DNA from: Methylophaga sp. UBA3192
GTDB lineage: Bacteria; Pseudomonadota; Gammaproteobacteria; Nitrosococcales; Methylophagaceae
Reading direction: 5' to 3'
Length of the DNA stretch: 64,000 nt
NCBI GenBank assembly: GCA_002363955.1
Contig: DEXE01000009.1
Location: forward strand, 1-64,000
Part shown: positions 1 through 8,929 of the stretch, one piece after another
Layout of the letters: each line of letters starts with the position of its first letter
How positions within the stretch are numbered: the stretch's first letter is position 1
The notes under the pieces: generated by a model
What the model saw: only the letters and a program-made list of their open reading frames with translations
Told to the model about the DNA's origin: nothing
The model's database searches: none
Made by a program: the position numbers and the translations under genes

Positions 1-30
1 AACCTTATTTAGGACGGGTCAAATGAATAA

Positions 31-58
31 AAAAAGGGACGTTTTCACGTCCCTTTTT
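31..58 (-). terminator. Rho-independent terminator after topA
   Basis: A 7-bp stem (36-42 with 47-53) and a TTTC loop are flanked by A5 on the left and T5 on the right, so the hairpin has a U tract on either strand. It lies just beyond the topA stop codon and would end the minus-strand transcript. Confidence 0.85.
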
Positions 59-63
59 TATTT

Positions 64-2346
64 TTAAGCACTTTCCACTTTGACACTGTAACCGCAATCT
101 TTCTGCGGGCAGACTTTTTCAGTACCTTTACTCTTGGTGGTTTTGATACTCAAAATCGGCCAGTTACAATTCGGACAGGGTTCGGCAACCGGCTCATTCC
201 AAATGGCATAATCGCAAGTCGGATATTCCGAACAGGAATAGAACACTTTGCCGCGTCGTGATTTACGGGTAAGGATCTCACCTTTTTTACACTTCGGACA
301 TTCAACACCGGTTTTATCCGGCTGTTCTAATGATTCAATATGCTTGCATTTCGGATAGCTGCTGCAGCCGATAAATTTGCCGTATTTACCTGTGCGAATC
401 CATAAGTCCGAATCACATTTAGGGCATTTACGTCCTTCAACAACTTCAGGTTCACTTGCAGTAGTTTCTTCACCATCAATATTGCGGGTGTAATCACACT
501 CCGGATAGCCAGTACAGCCGATAAATCGACCACTACGCCCCAACCGGCTGGATAGTTTTTTACCGCACTTGGGGCAGTCTTCGTCTAACAGCTCCTGGGT
601 CACATCGCTGCGCTGGACTTCTTTATCCTTAGTTTCAACCTGCTCTTTAAACGGGCCCCAGAAGTTGCGTAATAGAGGAATCCACTCTGCCTCACCACGT
701 GACACCGCATCCAGATCGTCTTCCAGTTTGGCAGTAAAGTCATAATCCACATAGCGGGTAAAGTGTTCAACCAGAAACTTGCCGACGACTCTTCCCACAT
801 CAGTGGGATGAAAACGCTTCGTTATCAATTCGACATATTCACGTTGCAGCAAGGTGGATATAATGCTGGCATAAGTCGAAGGCCGACCAATATCGTGTTC
901 TTCCAGACTGCGTACCAGACTGGCTTCACTGTATCTCGGTGGTGGCTCAGTAAAGTGTTGTTCCGGTCGAATAGCGACCAGATCAACCACCTCGCCAACT
1001 TCCATGGGCGGCAGAATATTTTCGTCCTTATCGCCTTTGGTATCGTCTTTACCCTCAAGGTAAACGCTCATAAAGCCGGGATTCACCACGGTAGAGCCAT
1101 TAGCGCGGAACGTATTGCCTTTGCCACAGCCTAAATCCACAGCAACGGTATTCAAGGTTGCATGAATCATCTGACTGGCCAGGGTGCGCTGCCAGATCAG
1201 GTTATACAGTTTGTGCTGATCGACGGATAAATATGCCTTCATTTCATCCGGTGTACGCAGCACCGATGTCGGCCGGACAGCCTCATGCGCTTCCTGTGCA
1301 TTTTTGGATTTGGTTTTATATTCCTGTGGTTTACTCGGCACTGATTTGGCGCCATAACGCTGACCGATAAACATGCGGATTTCTTCAATCGCCTCTGCTG
1401 CCAGAGACACCGAGTCGGTACGCATATAGGTGATTAAACCTTCCGCACCCTCGCCAGTATCCACACCCTCGTATAATTGCTGGGCAACACTCATGGTGCG
1501 CTGCGCACCAAACCCCAATTTACGCGAAGCTTCCTGTTGCAATGTTGATGTGGTGAAAGGTGCCGCCGGGTTACGTTTGCGTTGTTTTTTCTCAACGTGA
1601 GTAACCAGTAACTTGCCTTCAGCAGCCTTCGTTAGGGTTTTAACGACATCCTCCGCCTGCTCAGTTTTCTCGATACTGAACTGGCTGAGCTTGTCATTTT
1701 TATAATGCGTTAATTTTGCCTGAAACGGGGTTTTCTCAGCGGTTGCGTCTGCCTCAATGGTCCAGTATTCCTGAGCTTTGAACGCTTCAATTTCCAGCTC
1801 GCGCTCGACGATCATTCGTAAAGCAGGACTTTGCACCCGACCCGCAGATAACCCTCTACGCACTTTTTTCCACAGTAATGGTGAGAGCGTAAAGCCGACC
1901 AGGTAATCCAGAGCGCGACGTGCTTGTTGTGCATTCACCATGTCCATCGACAGTTCACGTGGATTGGCGACCGCATCGTTAACAGCCTGTTTGGTGATTT
2001 CGTGAAAGACGACACGGAAAACTTCTTTATCTTTTAAAACGCCTTTCTTTTTAAGCAACTCAAATAAATGCCAGGAGATTGCCTCTCCTTCACGATCCGG
2101 ATCCGTCGCCAGATAGAGCGAATCGGCTTTTTTCATGGCTTTGGCAATTGCATCAACATGTTTACTGTTGCGATCAATTATCTGATATTTCATCGCAAAA
2201 TCATTAGACGGGTCGACTGCGCCTTCTTTAGGCAATAAATCCCTGACGTGACCATAAGACGCCAAGACTTCTACATCTTTGCCCAGATATTTTTTGATGG
2301 TCTTGGCCTTGGCCGGTGACTCAACAATGACGAGTTTATTTCCCAT
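64..2346 (-). CDS. topA: DNA topoisomerase I (type IA)
   Basis: Relaxes negatively supercoiled DNA through a transient 5'-phosphotyrosine link. The N-terminus is a TOPRIM domain (VIVESPAKAKTIKKYLG, then DPDREGEAISWH). The catalytic Tyr lies in GLITYMRTDSVS near the middle. The C-terminus carries four cysteine zinc-finger modules of the type CPKC...C..YP.C, the last one diverged. About 760 aa is shorter than the E. coli enzyme (865 aa) but normal for gammaproteobacteria. I chose the internal ATG at 2346 (MGNKLVIVES) rather than the upstream in-frame start at 2361, because the conserved family begins there. It follows smg on the same strand, as in many gammaproteobacteria. Confidence 0.97.
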   Translation of the reverse strand: MGNKLVIVESPAKAKTIKKYLGKDVEVLASYGHVRDLLPKEGAVDPSNDFAMKYQIIDRNSKHVDAIAKAMKKADSLYLATDPDREGEAISWHLFELLKKKGVLKDKEVFRVVFHEITKQAVNDAVANPRELSMDMVNAQQARRALDYLVGFTLSPLLWKKVRRGLSAGRVQSPALRMIVERELEIEAFKAQEYWTIEADATAEKTPFQAKLTHYKNDKLSQFSIEKTEQAEDVVKTLTKAAEGKLLVTHVEKKQRKRNPAAPFTTSTLQQEASRKLGFGAQRTMSVAQQLYEGVDTGEGAEGLITYMRTDSVSLAAEAIEEIRMFIGQRYGAKSVPSKPQEYKTKSKNAQEAHEAVRPTSVLRTPDEMKAYLSVDQHKLYNLIWQRTLASQMIHATLNTVAVDLGCGKGNTFRANGSTVVNPGFMSVYLEGKDDTKGDKDENILPPMEVGEVVDLVAIRPEQHFTEPPPRYSEASLVRSLEEHDIGRPSTYASIISTLLQREYVELITKRFHPTDVGRVVGKFLVEHFTRYVDYDFTAKLEDDLDAVSRGEAEWIPLLRNFWGPFKEQVETKDKEVQRSDVTQELLDEDCPKCGKKLSSRLGRSGRFIGCTGYPECDYTRNIDGEETTASEPEVVEGRKCPKCDSDLWIRTGKYGKFIGCSSYPKCKHIESLEQPDKTGVECPKCKKGEILTRKSRRGKVFYSCSEYPTCDYAIWNEPVAEPCPNCNWPILSIKTTKSKGTEKVCPQKDCGYSVKVESA

Positions 2347-2376
2347 AAAATCCTGTACCAAAAATAGACGCTCTAA

Positions 2377-2409
2377 ATAACACTGCCCGTGTAAAACGGG
2401 CAGTGTTAT
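2377..2409 (-). terminator. 14-bp perfect inverted repeat between smg and topA
   Basis: Arms 2377-2390 and 2396-2409 pair perfectly (core CACTGCCCGT / ACGGGCAGTG) around a 5-nt loop. It lies between the smg stop and the topA start. On the minus strand only a very short T run follows, so it may be a weak terminator, an attenuator, or an mRNA-stabilising hairpin rather than a full stop. Confidence 0.6.
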
Positions 2410-2430
2410 GAATTATAAGAGCGGTCAAAT

Positions 2431-2898
2431 TCAGTGAATAACCGCCTCCAAATCTTCAAACACCAGATCTTCCATCCAGGCATAAGCCACTTCTCTGCCC
2501 GGTTGATAAAACAGCACCATGAGTACCACCCATTTGAGCTGTTCCAGATCAATTTCTTCACTATCCAGTGCCAACACACGCTCGATGACAACTTCGCGGG
2601 TTTCGACATCCAAAACACCCACCTGTTCCAAAAACAATAAATAGCCGCGACACTGAATGTCGAGACGCTCTATTTCACTTTCGCTGAAAACACGGATATG
2701 TGTATTGGGATTGTCTGTCTGCGGGGCCACCACAGTCATATTGTCAAGCCAATCAAGCGCTTTGTGTATCTCCAACTCCTGAAAGCCTACCTGCTCTAAT
2801 TCAAGTTCCAGGACATCTTTATCAGGTTGGCTGCTATCTTCAGTATCGATATAGTTTTCGAACAGATAGAGCAACACATCAATTACATTTTCTTTCAT
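2431..2898 (-). CDS. smg: Smg family protein (DUF494)
   Basis: A 155-aa acidic protein of the Smg family, recognised from its N-terminus (MKENVIDVLLYLFENY), overall acidic composition, length and its place between dprA and topA, which is the usual gammaproteobacterial order. The molecular role of Smg is not established. There is no signal peptide or membrane segment, so it should be cytoplasmic. It starts 23 bp after the dprA stop and is probably co-transcribed with it. The hairpin at 2377-2409 follows its stop codon. Confidence 0.9.
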   Translation of the reverse strand: MKENVIDVLLYLFENYIDTEDSSQPDKDVLELELEQVGFQELEIHKALDWLDNMTVVAPQTDNPNTHIRVFSESEIERLDIQCRGYLLFLEQVGVLDVETREVVIERVLALDSEEIDLEQLKWVVLMVLFYQPGREVAYAWMEDLVFEDLEAVIH

Positions 2899-2921
2899 CG
2901 GCTTCTCTATTGTGGGCCTGA

Positions 2922-4043
2922 TCAGGTTCCGGCTCGGACGTATCGTCCTCCGGGTAATGATGCTACCTGACCTTGCAGCTCCAGTAATAACAGCATGGAT
3001 GAAACGGCATCAGCCGTCAATCCGCTTTTGTCAATAAGTATATCGATGTGGATCGGGTCATATCCCAGAAACTCAAACAGTTGTTGATAATCTTTATCTA
3101 ATTCCGCTGTCGCCAAAACCTTCTCTGTCGTCGCATAAGGATCCTCCAGTTGCGGGACAAATCCAGCTAAAGCTCCCAGCTCTTCAATAATATCATTGGC
3201 TGTCTCAACTAACTTGGCACCTTCTCTAATCAACTGATGGCAGCCCCGTGATAACGGGTTGTGTATTGAGCCTGGTATGGCAAATACCTCCCTTCCCTGC
3301 TCCATCGCCATTCTTGCCGTAATCAGCGAACCACTTTTAACGGCGGCCTCAACCACCAGCGTGCCTAAACTCAAACCGCTGATAATACGGTTTCGCCGGG
3401 GAAAATTTTCAGCTTTGGGTGAAGTCCCCAAAGGAAACTCCGAAACGATTGCACCGATTTCTGCAATATGGTGCGCCAAATCCCGATTGGCTGCCGGATA
3501 AACCCGGTCCAGTCCAGTACCGATGACGGCGATTGTTTTGCCGGATGCAGCTAAAGCGCCTTTATGTGCCGCCGCATCGATACCTGAAGCCAATCCACTG
3601 GTAATGACAATATCGCCATCTGCCAGATAGCGGGCAAATTCAAATGCTGTATCACGCCCCGAAGCCGATGGATTTCGGCTACCCACAATGGCCAGTTGCC
3701 ATTTACCAAGCAAATTAATATCGCCCTGAACAAACAATAAAGCAGGTGGATCCGGTATTTGCTTGAGCAGCTCTGGATAGAGCGGATGCTGCTGATCAAT
3801 AACATGACGATTATCAGCCGATAACCATTCCAGATCGCGTTCAACCTGATCCCAGTCCGGAGATTGCAGTAAGGTCAGGATTTTCGAATCAACACCTTTT
3901 AACAGGCGAGCTTCACGAAAGATATCGGCTGGCTGATTAACTTGTTGAACAAGTTTGGCAAAGGTAGCTGGCCCGACACCGGGAGTACGCTGTAAAGCCA
4001 GCTGACATGCCAGGGACAGTTGCGAAGCGGAAAATCGATGCAA
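2922..4043 (-). CDS. dprA: DNA-processing protein DprA
   Basis: Loads RecA onto incoming single-stranded DNA during natural transformation. The Rossmann-like core is clear (GSRNPSASGRD, ITSGLASGIDAAAHKGAL, PRRNRIISGLS, VVEAAVKSGSLITA), preceded by a helix-hairpin-helix-like region (TPGVGPATFAKL) and followed by a C-terminal winged-helix-like segment. No ATG fits. Two TTG starts are possible, at 4079 and 4043. I chose 4043 (LHRFSAS) because AAAGGA lies just upstream and overlaps the stop of the LysM gene; 4079 lacks a clear ribosome-binding site. About 373 aa is normal for the family. Confidence 0.93.
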   Translation of the reverse strand: MHRFSASQLSLACQLALQRTPGVGPATFAKLVQQVNQPADIFREARLLKGVDSKILTLLQSPDWDQVERDLEWLSADNRHVIDQQHPLYPELLKQIPDPPALLFVQGDINLLGKWQLAIVGSRNPSASGRDTAFEFARYLADGDIVITSGLASGIDAAAHKGALAASGKTIAVIGTGLDRVYPAANRDLAHHIAEIGAIVSEFPLGTSPKAENFPRRNRIISGLSLGTLVVEAAVKSGSLITARMAMEQGREVFAIPGSIHNPLSRGCHQLIREGAKLVETANDIIEELGALAGFVPQLEDPYATTEKVLATAELDKDYQQLFEFLGYDPIHIDILIDKSGLTADAVSSMLLLLELQGQVASLPGGRYVRAGT

Positions 4044-4053
4044 ACTGTTTCCT

Positions 4054-5088
4054 TTATTCTGCGGAACGCACCTTGTCAAACAGGTGCATGGAGGTTGTTG
4101 CTTTCATCACGATGGCGTAACTTACTTTGTCATAAAGCTTGAAGACCATTGCTTCCCCGGCATGTTCATCCGGTAGGGTTACCATTGCTTTGCGATCTTC
4201 ACTGACCGCATCGCGAATCGTTTTTCCTGCTTTATATACGGATAAAACATGGCCGGTTTCCAGGCCGTCGCGACGACCGATATTTAATACAACAATCTGA
4301 TACTGACCCACCTGAGAAACACCATCAAAGACAGAAATAATCACCCCTTCCATCGGTTGCGAGGGTGCTCTTGGGAAGAAGTTAAGATCAAAGTCTTCCT
4401 CTTCAACCGCTAACAATCTATCACCCACCATGACTTCCCGATTGGTGTAGGTTAAATCCATGGTGGAAACATCCCCAGGCTCCCTGACCACTGCATCGCC
4501 TGAATAAATAGCTTCAACACCAAGCTCTTCACCAGTATTCGGATCAAAATAAATCTTTCCGCCACGAAATACACTGAATTCATCTTGTTCCGGCTCGGTA
4601 ATTCCGCGTGCATAAACAATATCACCGGCTCCGGATAACAATCTTTCATCAGAGGTCGCGACAACATATGGGGCAGCATCAAGCACTTCGGCCCCAACGA
4701 CCCGCGGCTTGGTGAGAAACGGACGAATAATCGATAAAGGAATGGTACTTATTGCTTCATCCATCCTGATTTCACGCATTTCTGGTGAAAGTTTGAATGT
4801 TTGCTGACCACGATTCAGTTCCAGTACTGGCCGACCATCCCGGTAAACCAGTACTAATTCATCACCGGGGAAAATAAGATGGGGATTTTCAACCTGTGGA
4901 TTAACTTGCCATATTTCCGGCCAGTGCCAGGGGTATTGGAGAAACTTCGCAGATATATCCCAGAGCGTATCGCCTTTGACTACCACGTAGCGTTCAGGAT
5001 GGTTTGGATTAAGGGCTACCTGATTCGCAAGTAACGCAGAACTCATCAATAGGGCCATTAAACCCAAACAGATGTGACGTATCATCAT
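4054..5088 (-). CDS. LysM-domain secreted/periplasmic protein
   Basis: Begins with a signal peptide (hydrophobic LGLMALLMSSALLA, cleavage near residue 21) followed by one LysM domain at about residues 32-82 (VVVKGDTLWDIS...NPHLIFPGDELVL), which binds peptidoglycan. The remaining 260 residues match the long C-terminal part of the LysM protein found beside dprA in many gammaproteobacteria (the PA0020 type). Its function is unknown, but a cell-wall role is likely. Two adjacent ATGs (5088 and 5085) follow GAGGA. It is transcribed toward dprA, and their coding regions nearly touch. Confidence 0.85.
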   Translation of the reverse strand: MMIRHICLGLMALLMSSALLANQVALNPNHPERYVVVKGDTLWDISAKFLQYPWHWPEIWQVNPQVENPHLIFPGDELVLVYRDGRPVLELNRGQQTFKLSPEMREIRMDEAISTIPLSIIRPFLTKPRVVGAEVLDAAPYVVATSDERLLSGAGDIVYARGITEPEQDEFSVFRGGKIYFDPNTGEELGVEAIYSGDAVVREPGDVSTMDLTYTNREVMVGDRLLAVEEEDFDLNFFPRAPSQPMEGVIISVFDGVSQVGQYQIVVLNIGRRDGLETGHVLSVYKAGKTIRDAVSEDRKAMVTLPDEHAGEAMVFKLYDKVSYAIVMKATTSMHLFDKVRSAE

Positions 5089-5199
5089 AAAATCCTCATG
5101 GACGCTACAGGGCAGCCATTATCCCTGGATAAGCAGCAACGGCTCATAGTGTCTAATAAGCGTATACACTTATCAAGTCATCCGGCAACAAACTTGGTC

Positions 5200-5205
5200 T
5201 ATAAT
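5200..5205 (+). promoter_or_regulatory. Probable -10 element (TATAAT) for cytochrome c gene
   Basis: A perfect TATAAT occurs 68 bp before the cytochrome c start, in the 184-bp divergent gap with the LysM gene. I see no good -35 hexamer at 17 bp, so the promoter may be weak or activator-dependent. Confidence 0.4.
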
Positions 5206-5272
5206 GTGTCGATATCTCGACTGGTTAAACTTTTTTTGCCTGGAAAGGCCCTCTTCCTTGACGGAGTAAACA

Positions 5273-5590
5273 ATGAAATTATCAGCTTTCTTTATTGCCA
5301 GCATGGCTACGATTGGCATTAATTCCGCTGCGATGGCTGCAGGCGATGTAGCTGCCGGAAAAGCAAAATCCGCTGTATGCGCTACTTGTCATGGTGCTGA
5401 CGGCATTGCCATTATGCCGGTATACCCAAATCTCGCCGGGCAGAATGCGGAATATTTAGAGTCAGCACTTAAAGCTTACAGAGATAAACAACGTCAAGGT
5501 GGCATGGCCGCCATCATGCAGATGCAGGCAACAAACTTATCTGATGAAGATATCGCAAACCTTGCCGCATATTACGCAAGTTTAAAATAA
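5273..5590 (+). CDS. Class I c-type cytochrome, periplasmic, small
   Basis: A 105-aa precursor with a signal peptide (FFIASMATIGINSAAMA) and one haem-binding motif, CATCH, near residue 40. The region YPNLAGQNAEYL and the later Met-rich AAIMQMQATNL segment, which supplies the likely axial Met, resemble cytochrome c5/c553-type carriers. It should carry electrons singly in the periplasm. The gene stands at the head of the plus-strand block, 38 bp before def. Its partners, such as oxidases or dehydrogenases, are not in the window. Confidence 0.9.
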   Translation: MKLSAFFIASMATIGINSAAMAAGDVAAGKAKSAVCATCHGADGIAIMPVYPNLAGQNAEYLESALKAYRDKQRQGGMAAIMQMQATNLSDEDIANLAAYYASLK

Positions 5591-5628
5591 ATAAACTGCT
5601 GGTTAATTGATTCATAGCAGGTATTAAC

Positions 5629-6132
5629 ATGGCCTTACTAAACATATTGCATTTTCCGGATCCCAGACTGCGTCAGAAAGCCTTGCCGATAAAACAGGTA
5701 ACGGATGATATTCGCCAGCTGGCTCAAGATATGCTGGAAACCATGTACGATGCTCCCGGCATAGGTCTGGCGGCGACCCAGGTGAACGAACAAAAGCGGT
5801 TAATCGTGATTGATGTTTCCGAAGATAAATCCAGTCCGCTGTTTTTAATCAATCCTGAATTACTGAACACTGAGGGTGAACGTGATTTTGAAGAGGGTTG
5901 CCTCTCGGTTCCTGAAGCCTACGAAACCGTTACCCGTGCCGATAAAATTCGGGTTCGTGCATTAAATCTTCAAGGCGAAACCTTTGAAATGGATGCTGAC
6001 GGTATTCTGGCCACCTGCATTCAACATGAAATTGATCATCTGGAAGGAAAACTGTTTGTGGATTACTTGAGTAATCTCAAACGTCAACGCATCAAAAAAC
6101 GGCTGGAGAAACACCAGAAACAAAAACTATAA
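5629..6132 (+). CDS. def: Peptide deformylase
   Basis: Removes the formyl group from the N-terminal Met of nascent proteins. All three metal-site motifs are intact: GIGLAATQV (about 44-52), EGCLSVP (about 89-95, Cys ligand) and QHEIDHLEG (about 131-139, two His ligands and the catalytic Glu). The length of 167 aa is typical. It is followed after 8 bp by fmt, the enzyme that adds the formyl group, as is usual in bacteria. Confidence 0.98.
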   Translation: MALLNILHFPDPRLRQKALPIKQVTDDIRQLAQDMLETMYDAPGIGLAATQVNEQKRLIVIDVSEDKSSPLFLINPELLNTEGERDFEEGCLSVPEAYETVTRADKIRVRALNLQGETFEMDADGILATCIQHEIDHLEGKLFVDYLSNLKRQRIKKRLEKHQKQKL

Positions 6133-6140
6133 GGACATCC

Positions 6141-7070
6141 ATGCGAATCATTTTTGCCGGCACTCCGGACTTTGCTGCAACTATGCTGGCAGCTCTACTG
6201 ACGACGGATCATGAAATCTGCGCCGTCTACACCCAACCGGACAGGCCTGCCGGTCGTGGCCGGAAACTCACTGCCAGCCCGGTTAAGCAACTCGCTTTAC
6301 GGCATCAGATTCCTGTCGAACAGCCCATTAATTTCAAAGCCGAAGCGGATCGGGGAAAACTCGCCAGCTATCAGGCCGATCTGATGATTGTGGTGGCTTA
6401 TGGGTTGTTACTGCCTCAAACGGTATTAGATACGCCCCGATTGGGCTGTATCAATGTTCATGCTTCTTTATTACCACGATGGCGTGGCGCTGCGCCCATT
6501 CAGCGCGCCATATTATCCGGGGATACGAAAACCGGCGTTTGTATTATGCAAATGGAAGCCGGATTAGATACCGGACCGGTTATCCAGCGTAGTGAAATTG
6601 CTATTGAAATGTCGGATACCGGTGAGACTTTACACGATAAACTTGCCCTTCTCGGCGCTTCTACCCTGCTGGATACGCTAAGTCGTTTTGATGAGTTACA
6701 GAAACACGCTGTTCCGCAAAATAATGCTGAGAGTTGTTACGCTACAAAATTACACAAAGCCGAAGCCAATATTGACTGGTCACATTCTGCACAGCAAATC
6801 GATCGTCAAATCCGTGCATTTAACTCGTGGCCGGTTGCTCAGACCCTGTGGCAAGACAAGGTACTCCGCGTCTGGAGTGCTGAAATAATCGATAATGCCA
6901 ACAATGCAGAACCCGGCACTATTCTTCAAGTTAATCGTCAGGGGATAGATGTGGCTACCGGAGCCGGAATCATTCGTCTGTTATCTATCCAGGCACCCGG
7001 AAAAAAAGCGATGCCTGTCAATGATTTTCTGAATGCCCACCCATTGATAGCGGGTGATCATTTTGGCTAA
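6141..7070 (+). CDS. fmt: Methionyl-tRNA formyltransferase
   Basis: Formylates initiator Met-tRNA with 10-formyl-THF. The N-terminal formyltransferase fold starts with MRIIFAGTPDFAA. The catalytic region NVHASLLPRWRGAAPIQRA and the following GVCIMQMEAGLDTGPV are intact, and the C-terminal OB-like domain is complete. 309 aa is typical. AAGGA precedes the ATG. The 3' end overlaps the rsmB start, giving def-fmt-rsmB as one unit. Confidence 0.98.
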   Translation: MRIIFAGTPDFAATMLAALLTTDHEICAVYTQPDRPAGRGRKLTASPVKQLALRHQIPVEQPINFKAEADRGKLASYQADLMIVVAYGLLLPQTVLDTPRLGCINVHASLLPRWRGAAPIQRAILSGDTKTGVCIMQMEAGLDTGPVIQRSEIAIEMSDTGETLHDKLALLGASTLLDTLSRFDELQKHAVPQNNAESCYATKLHKAEANIDWSHSAQQIDRQIRAFNSWPVAQTLWQDKVLRVWSAEIIDNANNAEPGTILQVNRQGIDVATGAGIIRLLSIQAPGKKAMPVNDFLNAHPLIAGDHFG

Positions 7071-8370
7071 AAGCAAAATATTGTGCGCACGTAGTGCAGC
7101 AGCTTTAGTTATTCAGCGGGTGACTCAGGGTCAATCATTAACGACGGCTTCTGTTGATATCATCAAACGTCTGGACGAAACACAGCGCAGCTTATTTCAA
7201 CAGCTGGCTTATGGTGTGATTCGCTGGCATCCCTTGCTTGAAGCACTCAGCCAACAATTACTTTCCAAACCATTAAAATCCAAAGATGGCGATATTCAAG
7301 CGCTTTTACTGATTGGAATTTATCAACTTCGCTCCTTACGCATTCCGGATCATGCCGCCCTGTCTGAAACCGTTAGCGCCTGCAAATTGCTCAATAAATC
7401 ATGGGCTAGCGGCTTAATGAATGCATGTCTGCGAAATTATCAACGGCAGCAGCAAGCAATGGAAAAATCCATCGCGGAACAGCCTGTCAGTCAATATGCG
7501 CATCCCGCATGGTTGATTGAAAAGTATCAAAACGACTGGCCGGAGTTATGGCAGAACATTTTGACAGCCAATAATCAGCAACCACCCATGATGCTGCGGG
7601 TTAACCGCCGGGAGTATTCCACTTCGGAATATCTGGAATTATTGGCTAAAGCCGGCATCCAGGGTGAAGCTATTGAAAATTGCCCTCAAGGCATCTTGCT
7701 GGAACAGGCATGTGATGTATTTGCCTTGCCGGGTTTTGTAGAAGGTGCCGTTTCAGTACAGGATGGTGCCGCACAAAAAGTTGCTGATTTGCTTGAATTA
7801 CAGTCTGAACAACGCATTCTGGATGCCTGTGCAGCGCCGGGAGGCAAAACCTGCCATATTCTGGAAAGATTTCCAGCAAACCAGGTAACCGCACTCGATA
7901 TTAGTGAGGAGCGGCTCAAACAGGTGAACGAAAACCTTTCCCGATTACATTTATCAGCTGATTGTCTGGCAGCAAATGCCAGCGATACTCTAAACTGGTG
8001 GAATGGTGAGCAGTTTGACCGTATATTGATTGACGCACCATGTTCAGGCAGTGGAGTCATTCGTCGGCATCCGGATATCAAACTGCTGAGAAAACCAGAC
8101 GATATCGAACAATTGGCTCTGCAACAGCGAGCTTTGCTGGATAATTTGTGGCCATTACTGAAACCCGATGGTTTACTGGTTTACACTACCTGCTCTGCAT
8201 TTAAGCAGGAAAATGAATTACAGATAGAAGCATTTTTGCAGCGTCAGCCTGACGCGATGGAGCAGCATCCAGCAAAGGCTCCAGCACGAAGAGTACGTTT
8301 TGGCTATCAATTGCTACCGGGAGATAACGATCTGGATGGTTTCTATTATGCCTGCCTGCGTCACCGCTAA
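7054..8370 (+). CDS. rsmB: 16S rRNA m5C967 methyltransferase
   Basis: Methylates C967 of 16S rRNA with SAM. The N-terminal NusB-like RNA-binding domain (about 1-140) is followed by a Rossmann methyltransferase domain with CAAPGGKTCHILE (SAM site), DAPCSGSGVIRRHPD (first catalytic Cys) and YTTCSAFKQEN (second Cys). 438 aa is normal. The start is uncertain: GTG at 7054 or TTG at 7063, the latter preceded by GGGTGAT. Both overlap the end of fmt. Confidence 0.96.
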   Translation: MIILAKSKILCARSAAALVIQRVTQGQSLTTASVDIIKRLDETQRSLFQQLAYGVIRWHPLLEALSQQLLSKPLKSKDGDIQALLLIGIYQLRSLRIPDHAALSETVSACKLLNKSWASGLMNACLRNYQRQQQAMEKSIAEQPVSQYAHPAWLIEKYQNDWPELWQNILTANNQQPPMMLRVNRREYSTSEYLELLAKAGIQGEAIENCPQGILLEQACDVFALPGFVEGAVSVQDGAAQKVADLLELQSEQRILDACAAPGGKTCHILERFPANQVTALDISEERLKQVNENLSRLHLSADCLAANASDTLNWWNGEQFDRILIDAPCSGSGVIRRHPDIKLLRKPDDIEQLALQQRALLDNLWPLLKPDGLLVYTTCSAFKQENELQIEAFLQRQPDAMEQHPAKAPARRVRFGYQLLPGDNDLDGFYYACLRHR

Positions 8371-8929
8371 ACGTCTTCTGACGTCTGTTTTTTTGGTCTT
8401 TGTATCAGTGCAAACTGTACACGCGGAAGTTTTTCGTGTTGAAGAAGCTCGGACATCTCCAGCAGGCAATGGTTATCTATTGAATGCCAATATCAGTTAT
8501 CCACTGAATCCCCGTGTAAAAGAAGCGCTATACAATGGTGTCCCTATAACGTTCGTGCAGGAGATTCAGCTCATCAGGATCTATCCTGTTTTGGGTGAAT
8601 GGTGGCAATGGCGCAGCAATATCTGGTCAACCGAAATCCGTTACGTTTTGCGTTATCACGATCTCTCCCAACAGTATTTACTGCACTCAATGGAAACCAA
8701 AACGCATCGTAATTTTCCGACGATGGAGAGCGCGCTGATGGGTATGGGGGTGATAAAAGATTTCAGCTTACCCCCTCAGCATACCCTCGATACGCATAAC
8801 CTCGTTCTCAGAGTACGCAGCCAGATTGATTTGAACGCCCTGCCGTCACCGATGCGGCCCGGCGCATTTCTGTCCAGCAAATGGGATTTAGCCAGCGAAT
8901 GGTATGAGGTGGCATGGCCTTCCAACTAA
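8348..8929 (+). CDS. DUF4390 exported protein
   Basis: A protein of about 193 aa with an N-terminal hydrophobic signal segment (LLTSVFLVFVSVQTVHA) and a DUF4390-type body (VEEARTS...GYLLNANISYPLNP...VKEALYNGVP). Function is unknown; members of this family are encoded between rsmB and an NtrY-type kinase in many beta- and gammaproteobacteria, and the same order holds here. I chose ATG 8348, with GGATGG 8 nt upstream. An in-frame ATG at 8336 is possible, and both overlap the rsmB 3' end. Confidence 0.8.
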   Translation: MPACVTAKRLLTSVFLVFVSVQTVHAEVFRVEEARTSPAGNGYLLNANISYPLNPRVKEALYNGVPITFVQEIQLIRIYPVLGEWWQWRSNIWSTEIRYVLRYHDLSQQYLLHSMETKTHRNFPTMESALMGMGVIKDFSLPPQHTLDTHNLVLRVRSQIDLNALPSPMRPGAFLSSKWDLASEWYEVAWPSN